From G963675935 sp963823895 (GTDB lineage Bacteria; Planctomycetota; Planctomycetia; Pirellulales; Thermoguttaceae), in assembly GCA_963823895.1 (NCBI GenBank), contig CAWGNG010000011.1:62001-126000 (forward strand): a stretch of 64,000 nucleotides of DNA, given 5' to 3'. The position numbers and the translations under genes were made by a program. Shown here piece after piece: positions 58,526-64,000 of this stretch. Position 1 is the first letter of the stretch. Every line of letters starts with the position of its first letter. Below the pieces are notes generated by a model, which was given only the letters and a program-made list of their open reading frames with translations, did not search any database and was not told the origin of the DNA.

Positions 58526-60154
58526 TCACGGGGCCTTAACTCCAAGTTTCTTGGCCTGAGCGAAATCGGCTTTGGCTTTGGCCTTGTCGCCTTTCTGCGC
58601 GTAGGCAAGACCACGCGCGAAGTACAAGCCACCGACTTGCGGTTTCAGTTGAATCGCTTTGGTATAGTCATCTATGGCCTTGTCGAACTCGCCCTTGCTC
58701 TGATAGGCAAAACCTCGTCCGCCGTATGCCTGTGCCTGGAAGTCCTTGGGGGCAAGGCTGATTAGGTTCGTGTATTCAGCGATGGCTTTGTCGTAGTCGC
58801 CCTTCTTCCCGTAAGCCCAGGCCCGGTTGAGATACGCCTCCGCATACTTAGGGTTGAGACGAATGGCCTCGGTGTAATCGGCGATGGCTTTATCGAGGTC
58901 ACCTTTCTTCCGGTAGCCGTAGCCTCGGTCACGGTAGACGTAAGCGGATTGCGGAGCGAGCCGAAGGGACTCGGTAAAATCAGAGATGGCCTTGTCAGTA
59001 TTGCCCTTCTTCCCGTAGGCCAAGCCACGGCTGTGGTACGCCTCAGCATGTTTCGGATTGAGGCGAATTGCCTCGTTGCAGTCAGCGATGGCTCTATCAT
59101 AGTCCCCTTTCTTCTCGTAGACGGTGCCCCGAACACAGTAGGCCCCGGCGAGCTTGGGATTGAGCCGAATGCCTTTGTTGCAGTCGGCGATGGCTCTGTC
59201 GAAGTCGCCATTGCTTCCGTAGGCCAAGGCCCGCCCCAAGTACGCCTCGGCATATTTGGGATTGAGGCGAATTTCTTTTGTGTAATCGATGATGGCTTTG
59301 TCATAATCACCCTTGTCTCCGTAGGCCAAGCCCCGGCCATAGTAGACCTTGGCATACTCTGGGTTGAGTCGAATCACTGCTGTGAAATTGGCGATGGCAT
59401 TGTCATAATTGCCCTTGTTTCGGTAGGCCAAGCCCCGACCATAGTATCCGTCGGCATACTCTGGGTTGAGTCGAATCGCTTCTGTGTAATCAGCAATGGC
59501 TTTATCAAGGTCACCCCTCTGCCCATAGGCGATTCCTCGGCCATAGTATGCCTCGGCATACTCTGGGTTGAGTCGAATCGCTTCCGTGTAATCGGCGATG
59601 GCTTTGTCGTGGTCCCTTATCTCCTCATAGGCTCCGCCTCTGCCAAAGTATGCCTCAGCATCTTTCGGATTGAGCCGAATGGCCTCGGTAAAGTCGGTGA
59701 TGCCGCTGTCATACTCACGTTTTTCCACATGAAGGCAGCCACGGTTGTAATATGCATTGGTAAAGGTCAGGTCGAGCCGAATGGCCTGATTGTAGTCTGC
59801 GATGGCGCTATCCAGTTCGCCCTTCTTTCCGTAAGCCCGTCCCCTGTCGTAATATGCCGGAGCATTCTTCGAGTCGAGGCGGATTGCCACGGAACAGTCG
59901 GCGATGGCCTTCTCATGGTTGCCCTTCTCCTCATAGGCACGGCCACGCTTCCAGTATGCCTCGGCCTTCTTCGGATCGAGCCGAATCACCTCGGTGAACG
60001 CACTGATGGCGGCGTCATGGTCTCCCTTCTTCAGAAAAGAGTCGCCCTTCTTCAATGCGTCGGTTGCCGACTTTGGTTCTTCGCCCATCGACGATCGCAC
60101 TATCAGAACCGACAGGCCGACCAGCACCACCACCAACCATCTTCGAATGTTCAT
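58526..60154 (-). CDS. Exported protein with 15 tandem tetratricopeptide repeats
   Basis: 542 residues. Signal peptide MNIRRWLVVVLVGLSVLIVRS, then from residue ~33 fifteen TPRs of 34 residues with consensus YxxRGxAYxxKGDYDKAIADYTEAIRLNPxYAEA. Nearly every repeat is full length; repeat 13 has two extra residues. The DNA shows a strong 102-bp period. Such proteins build protein-binding superhelices, here in the periplasm or on the membrane. It lies 33 bases after the S41 protease gene on the same strand and may be cotranscribed, perhaps as its partner. Confidence 0.92.
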   Translation of the reverse strand: MNIRRWLVVVLVGLSVLIVRSSMGEEPKSATDALKKGDSFLKKGDHDAAISAFTEVIRLDPKKAEAYWKRGRAYEEKGNHEKAIADCSVAIRLDSKNAPAYYDRGRAYGKKGELDSAIADYNQAIRLDLTFTNAYYNRGCLHVEKREYDSGITDFTEAIRLNPKDAEAYFGRGGAYEEIRDHDKAIADYTEAIRLNPEYAEAYYGRGIAYGQRGDLDKAIADYTEAIRLNPEYADGYYGRGLAYRNKGNYDNAIANFTAVIRLNPEYAKVYYGRGLAYGDKGDYDKAIIDYTKEIRLNPKYAEAYLGRALAYGSNGDFDRAIADCNKGIRLNPKLAGAYCVRGTVYEKKGDYDRAIADCNEAIRLNPKHAEAYHSRGLAYGKKGNTDKAISDFTESLRLAPQSAYVYRDRGYGYRKKGDLDKAIADYTEAIRLNPKYAEAYLNRAWAYGKKGDYDKAIAEYTNLISLAPKDFQAQAYGGRGFAYQSKGEFDKAIDDYTKAIQLKPQVGGLYFARGLAYAQKGDKAKAKADFAQAKKLGVKAP

Positions 60155-60187
60155 GACGAGTTGTCCTTTGAAATAGCAGAACAGCCG

Positions 60188-61630
60188 TCAGTATAATCCC
60201 CCGGGCGGCGGCTGGCTATTGCTCGAAAAAACCAGACCGTCGATTGAGTGTTTCGCGCGGGTGCCCGGGAGACCAGCCGATTTTTTAGTCAGCCGCACCT
60301 TCCATCGCCGCTTCGCCAATTCTGCGGTAAGATACTTGACCGCCGCCTGTAACTGGCGATCCACCGGGGGCGGCGAATTCTGCTTGGCGTCCGCTTTCTT
60401 CTCACCATCCTTGACCGGCGACTGGAGAATATCGCGCTCGCGGCGATTCTGGATCAGGCGGGTCATCTCCTCATCGCCCAATTCGATCTTCATTCCCGCA
60501 TCGGGCATGACGCCCCATTCATCGGTTTCTTTGGCGTCCGGAAACCTGTGGATGTTCTTGCCGCTCGGGCGGCGGTAACTGGCGGTGGTCAGTTTTAAAA
60601 GGCTTTTGCCGCCTTCCAGTTGAATAAGAGTCTGCACGCTCCCCTTTCCCCAGGTTCGCTCGCCGATCACGACGGCACGCTTGTGATCTTGCAGGCAGGC
60701 GGCGACGATCTCGGCCGAACTGGCGCTGTAACGGTTGACCAGCACTGCCAGCGGAAACCCGCTGAACGTCCCCTCCTTGTGTGCGTCCCAGACGTGTTCG
60801 GGGCTGTTGCGCCCCTTGGTGCTGACGATTCGCCCCTCGGAGACGAACAGATCGCTCACTTCGATGCCCGCGCTTAGGAGCCCGCCGGGATTGAAGCGGA
60901 GATCGAGGATGAGGCCGCGGAGCTTCTCCTTCTGCAACCGCGCCAAAACACTTTGCAATTCGCTGGCCGTCTCGGAACTGAAGGCCGTCAGCCGCACGTA
61001 GCCGATGCCCTGTGTCGGATCGAGCATGAACTGCCAGTGCCCGTCCGGATTGCGTCGATCGCCCAACACGGTCTCGAGATGAATCCGTTGGCGGACGAGT
61101 TTGATCTTCGTCTTCTCGTGTTTGCCCGGGTGCATGACCGTGAGCGTCACCGCGGCGCCCTCTTCGCCATGAAGCCGTCTGGCCGCTTCGTCGAGGTCGA
61201 TGCCGTCGGTGCTGCGGCCGTCGATTTCGAGGATGCGATCGCCGGCGAGCACGCCGCTGCGGTAGGCGGGTGTGCCGTAGATCGGGCTGAGCACCGTCAG
61301 TTGCCCGTCGTCGGCGGCGATCTGAATTCCGATGCCGCCGAACTCCCCCAACAGCCTGGCGCGGAACTGCTGCGCCTCCTCCGCCGCGATATACGTCGAA
61401 TACGGGTCGAGCTTGCTCAGCATCCCGCGGATCGCCGAATCGACTAGCTCGCGGCGATCGACCTCGGTGACGTAGTTCCGCTCGACCTGATCGATCGCCT
61501 CGACCAAGGTCTTAATAAGCTCAGGGTCCGCGTCCTTCGGCTTCGACGGCGGCGCCTTGGCGGCGGCCATCGCCGGGACAGCCAACAAGAGGACCGCCAA
61601 CACGAGGAAACGTCGTACACCGTGTGCCAT
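60188..61630 (-). CDS. S41-family C-terminal processing protease
   Basis: 480 residues from ATG 61630 (GGAG seven bases upstream). Signal peptide RRFLVLAVLLLAVPAMAAA. PDZ domain about residues 90-170 (GIGIQIAADDGQLTVLSPIY, GVLAGDRILEIDG). S41 catalytic part: GYVRLTAFSSETASELQSVL, LRGLILDLRFNPGGLLSAGI, VNRYSASSAEIVAACLQDHK (Ser nucleophile), RTWGKGSVQTLIQL (Lys). It cleaves exported proteins from their C termini (CtpA/Prc group). The frame extends upstream through family A copy 6 without coding character. Confidence 0.93.
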   Translation of the reverse strand: MAHGVRRFLVLAVLLLAVPAMAAAKAPPSKPKDADPELIKTLVEAIDQVERNYVTEVDRRELVDSAIRGMLSKLDPYSTYIAAEEAQQFRARLLGEFGGIGIQIAADDGQLTVLSPIYGTPAYRSGVLAGDRILEIDGRSTDGIDLDEAARRLHGEEGAAVTLTVMHPGKHEKTKIKLVRQRIHLETVLGDRRNPDGHWQFMLDPTQGIGYVRLTAFSSETASELQSVLARLQKEKLRGLILDLRFNPGGLLSAGIEVSDLFVSEGRIVSTKGRNSPEHVWDAHKEGTFSGFPLAVLVNRYSASSAEIVAACLQDHKRAVVIGERTWGKGSVQTLIQLEGGKSLLKLTTASYRRPSGKNIHRFPDAKETDEWGVMPDAGMKIELGDEEMTRLIQNRRERDILQSPVKDGEKKADAKQNSPPPVDRQLQAAVKYLTAELAKRRWKVRLTKKSAGLPGTRAKHSIDGLVFSSNSQPPPGGLY

Positions 61631-61723
61631 AGAGTCGCTCCGGGAGAAGGGCCGCGAGTTGAAGTATAAAGTCCGGCGGAAACGCCAGCAAGACACGCCG
61701 GGCGAAGAGGCGACACTGCGTCC

Positions 61724-61788
61724 GGTGGGGCATTCCTGTCTGCCAGATCCGCCGCCCTTTCTTGCGGCAGACAGGAATGTCTGCCCCT
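61724..61788. repeat. Family A palindromic repeat, copy 6 (damaged left arm)
   Basis: GGTGGGGC-ATTCCTGTCTGCC lacks four bases (CAGA) that other copies have; the right arm GGCAGACAGGAATGTCTGCC is complete. Left of it the string GGCGACACTGCGTCCGG resembles the outer arm of copies 3 and 7. Confidence 0.8.
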
Positions 61789-61804
61789 CCTCTATTTGAG
61801 GAAA

Positions 61805-62062
61805 AAGGGGACAGGTCCAATTTGCCGGAACGGCCCGGAGGGTGCTTCGCACAAATTGGACTTGTCCCCTTATTCCCACGCCCTGGACAAATCACCTCGG
61901 GGAGCACATCATGGTTCTTGGGCGGCCAGAAGGGGACAGGCACATTTTTCAGCCCTAGGGCGGCCAGAAGGGGACAGGCACATTTTTCAGCCCTAGAAGG
62001 GCCGAAAAATGAGCCAGTCCCCGGCCCGTGGGGCCGAAAAATGAGCCAGTCCCCGGCCCGTG
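61805..62062. repeat. Nested inverted and mirrored tandem repeats
   Basis: First, AAGGGGACAGGTCCAATTT (61805-61823) with its inverse AAATTGGACTTGTCCCCTT (61853-61871). Second, a 38-bp unit (GGCGGCCAGAAGGGGACAGG...) twice at 61921-61958 and 61959-61996. Third, a 32-bp unit (GGGCCGAAAAATGAGCCAGT...) twice at 61999-62030 and 62031-62062. The third set is roughly the inverse of the second (GGGACAGGCACATTTTTC versus GAAAAATGAGCCAGTCCC), so the whole forms a large hairpin. Confidence 0.85.
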
Positions 62063-62089
62063 AACGGTTGCGCCACGAGGGACCCTTCC

Positions 62090-63577
62090 ATGCGATCCGA
62101 CGTGCTGCGACAGCTCTTCCAGGCGGGCAATCCGATTATTGCGATTGAGACGCCCGACGAACCGCGAGCGGCGGCGGCGGTTCGCGAGATCGCCCAGCAA
62201 TTGCGGCTGTCGTTGTTGGAATGGTCGGTGACCGACGGGCTCGTGGCCCCGCCCCCCGCCCCATCGCGGCCGTTGGTCGAGCCGGGCAAAGTGGCCGCCG
62301 CCTTGCGCTACGTCGGCCAATCCACCAATCCGGCAATCTATCTGTTCAAGGACGTCGGGCCCCACTGCAAGGATCCCCAGGTCGTCCGTTCGCTCCGCGA
62401 TCTCTACTTTTCGGCCAATTCGCGCCCTTGGACATTGGTGCTGATCGACGCCGTCGGTTTGCCGTCGGAGGTGCGACGGCTGGCCGTCCCCTTCGACGTC
62501 GGCTGGCCGGGCGAGGAAGAACTGGAGGAGATCATCCGCAACACCTTCCAAGAGGTGCGGCAGACCAGCCTTCAGCCGGTGGAATCGAAGCTGACCAAGC
62601 GCGAGCTGGAAGCGCTCGTGCAGACGTTGCGCGGGCTCACCAGCGAAGAAGCCGCCCGCGTCGTCGCCGGCGCCATCCGCGAGGACAACGTGTTGGACGT
62701 CTCCGACCTGCCGCGGATCGTCGATGCCAAGCGCAACCTGTTGGGCACGACCGGCTGTCTGGAATCGGTCGCCGCCGACTGTTCGCCGGACGAGATCGGC
62801 GGCCTGAGCAATCTGAAGCGCTGGCTGAACATGCGGCACGGCGGCTTCTCCGCCCGGGCACGCGAGTTCGGGCTCGATCCGCCCCGCGGCATCCTCTTGT
62901 TGGGCGTGCAAGGCTGCGGCAAGAGTCTCTGCGCCAAGGTGGTCGCCTCGGCCTGGCGGATGCCGCTGCTGCGGATGGATCCCGGCGTGCTCTATCAGAA
63001 GTACATCGGCGAGAGCGAGGCGCGGCTTCGCGAGGCGCTCCGCCAGGCCGAATCGATGTCCCCTGTCGTCTTGTGGATCGACGAGATCGAAAAGGCGTTC
63101 GCTTCGGCCAGCAGCGATTCGGCCGACGGCGGGCTGTCGCAACGGATGTTCGGCACGCTGCTGTCGTGGATGCAGGACCACGGCGCCCCGATCTTCCTGA
63201 TCGCCACCGCCAACAATCTCTCGCAGTTGCCGCCCGAACTGATGCGGAAGGGCCGGTTCGACGAGATTTTCTTCGTCGATTTGCCCGGTCCGCGTGAGCG
63301 GGAAGCGGTTTTCGCCATCCACCTGAAGAAGCGGAACCGCGACAAGGCCAATTTCGACCTGCCGCGCCTGATCGCTGCTTCCGACGGCCTAAGCGGCGCT
63401 GAAATCGAGCAAGCGGTGATCTCCGGGCTGTATGCCGCCTTTGCGGACAAGGTGGAATGCACAACCGAGCACATTCTTGCCGCCATCCAGGCCACTCAAC
63501 CGCTTTCCGTGGTCATGCGCGAGCACGTCGAGCGTCTCAGAGCCTGGGCGAAGAACCGCTGCGTGATGGCCGACTGA
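62090..63577 (+). CDS. AAA-family ATPase, Ycf46-like
   Basis: 495 residues from ATG 62090. The N-terminal ~240 residues are a degenerate ATPase-like domain (PIIAIETPDEPRAAAAVREI, PWTLVLIDAVGLPSEVRRLA). The C-terminal AAA module has Walker A GVQGCGKSLCAK, Walker B PVVLWIDEIEKAF, sensor 1 FLIATANN and the arginine-finger region ELMRKGRFDEIFFVDLPG, then a helical lid (GLSGAEIEQAVISGLYAAF). This layout matches the chloroplast Ycf46 family found in cyanobacteria and many bacteria, of unknown cellular role. The TGA stop is the start of family A copy 7. Confidence 0.88.
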   Translation: MRSDVLRQLFQAGNPIIAIETPDEPRAAAAVREIAQQLRLSLLEWSVTDGLVAPPPAPSRPLVEPGKVAAALRYVGQSTNPAIYLFKDVGPHCKDPQVVRSLRDLYFSANSRPWTLVLIDAVGLPSEVRRLAVPFDVGWPGEEELEEIIRNTFQEVRQTSLQPVESKLTKRELEALVQTLRGLTSEEAARVVAGAIREDNVLDVSDLPRIVDAKRNLLGTTGCLESVAADCSPDEIGGLSNLKRWLNMRHGGFSARAREFGLDPPRGILLLGVQGCGKSLCAKVVASAWRMPLLRMDPGVLYQKYIGESEARLREALRQAESMSPVVLWIDEIEKAFASASSDSADGGLSQRMFGTLLSWMQDHGAPIFLIATANNLSQLPPELMRKGRFDEIFFVDLPGPREREAVFAIHLKKRNRDKANFDLPRLIAASDGLSGAEIEQAVISGLYAAFADKVECTTEHILAAIQATQPLSVVMREHVERLRAWAKNRCVMAD

Positions 63578-63750
63578 CCCGCATTTTTCGCCGCACGGGG
63601 AAAATCGGCGACACCGGGTCCGGTGGGGCAGACATTCCTGTCTGCCAGATGTGCCACCCTTTCTTGCGGCAGACAGGAATGTCTGCCCCGCCACAGGAAT
63701 GTCTGCCCCACCACAGGAATGTCTGCCCCACCTTGGTGAGAAATGCGGGC
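63578..63750. repeat. Family A palindromic repeat, copy 7 (complete, with expanded core)
   Basis: Begins CCCGCATTTTTCGCCGCACG immediately after the TGA of the AAA gene, core palindrome from 63622, ends GGTGAGAAATGCGGG at 63750, so the outer arms are inverted repeats of each other. The right core arm CCACAGGAATGTCTGCCCC is present three times in tandem (to 63732), an internal expansion not seen in other copies. Confidence 0.88.
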
Positions 63751-64000
63751 TTGCCCGCTCACGAATGGTGTTTCCGAATTATCCGGTCCAGGCCGAAGAA
63801 TCGGTACCCCTCCCTGCCCCGCTTCAACACGCTCATGCAAGGGGAATTCGTAGGCCAACCGCGGAATTCGTTTGCCGATTCGGTAGAGTCGGTTCATAAT
63901 GAGGGCATATTGCAGGTTGTCTCGCTGGGGTGGCAGTTGAACTGCCACCCCAACGCCGCCGCCCCGCACGATGCGGAGGCATGTGTCCACGACTCTTCAC
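63751..64000. other. Right edge: no supported gene, one palindrome
   Basis: A short open leftward frame (63760-63900, MNRLYRIGKRIPRLAYEF...) may be the remnant or tail of a gene but runs into family A copy 7. GGGGTGGCAGTT-G-AACTGCCACCCC at 63927-63951 is a near-perfect 25-bp palindrome. The region is cut by the window end. Confidence 0.45.

Larger units (their letters stand above)
61631..62089. other. Intergenic region packed with repeats
   Basis: Between the divergent S41 and AAA genes. It holds family A copy 6, an inverted repeat at 61805-61871 and two mirrored tandem pairs (61921-62062). No gene seen. Promoters for both genes must lie within or around these repeats. Confidence 0.65.

Noticed and set aside
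58949..60196. A 415-codon open frame opposite the TPR gene, translating into a regular repeat
   Set aside because: It is the mirror of the 102-bp TPR repeats; the repeat keeps the antisense frame free of stops. The TPR strand has signal peptide, family consensus and a proper start.
61805..62062. CRISPR-like array from regularly repeated units
   Set aside because: Only two copies of each unit, directly abutting without spacers, and no cas genes nearby.

Overview
The window is GC-rich bacterial chromosome, almost certainly from a planctomycete (Planctomycetota, probably Pirellulales-like). The evidence is a DUF1549/DUF1553 protein next to a DUF1501 protein and a pre-peptidase C-terminal protein, several PEP-CTERM secreted proteins, a DUF1559 pilin-like protein, BBP7-type outer-membrane proteins, a giant surface protein with an 'EPLEDRSLLS' N-terminal signature, and abundant TPR proteins. 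Ordinary housekeeping genes (acnA end, nfo, kdsB, dcd, nth, folE, pyrD, trpS, HU) lie between them. I saw no rRNA, tRNA or CRISPR array.

Layout. 1-6.8 kb: aconitase tail, endonuclease IV, a PEP-CTERM protein, an outer-membrane barrel and a frameshifted TPR protein. 7-12.5 kb: a secreted protein and a ~1480-residue surface protein with dockerin and autotransporter-type repeats. 12.7-16 kb: an IS (ISKra4-like, two frames), an excisionase-like gene behind a promoter and terminator-like leader, and a tyrosine recombinase. 16-23.3 kb: the planctomycete PPC/DUF1501/DUF1549 cluster, interrupted by a small accessory cassette (uracil-DNA-glycosylase-like protein plus two overlapping small genes). 23.8-27.3 kb: an operon of three exported proteins ending in an Ntn-hydrolase. 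28-34 kb: SGNH hydrolase/PEP-CTERM proteins, an AraC regulator and a DUF1559 protein. 34-40.3 kb: a dihydroorotate-dehydrogenase-like protein, an exported cysteine-rich protein, a coupled nucleotidyltransferase/GHMP-kinase pair and kdsB. 40.5-44.4 kb: a zinc-uptake operon (RHH protein with cysteine pairs, znuA, znuC, znuB) and a secreted basic secretory protein. 44.5-55 kb: nucleotide, folate, DNA-repair and redox housekeeping genes. 55-58 kb: a secretin-like protein and a second, inverted copy of the IS. 58.5-63.6 kb: a 15-repeat TPR protein, an S41 protease and an AAA ATPase.

The most striking content is not a protein system but several families of short palindromic elements. Family A (about 140-170 bp, core GGGGCAGACATTCC) often begins exactly at the TGA stop codon of the neighbouring gene. 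Family B is a 100-bp element present twice in opposite orientation, each copy bounded by a different perfect 11-bp direct repeat, as expected for recent transposition. A 141-bp element splits znuC; removing it with one copy of a 5-bp direct repeat restores a 253-residue reading frame exactly. The two IS copies share a 9-bp flank in the arrangement expected after an IS-mediated inversion of about 43 kb.

Caution: several genes carry single-base indels, mostly deletions in or beside short homopolymers (TPR gene at 5.2 kb, SGNH gene, DUF1559 gene, start of the surface gene, IS copy 2). This suggests consensus errors as much as real gene decay, so genes called broken here may be intact in the organism.
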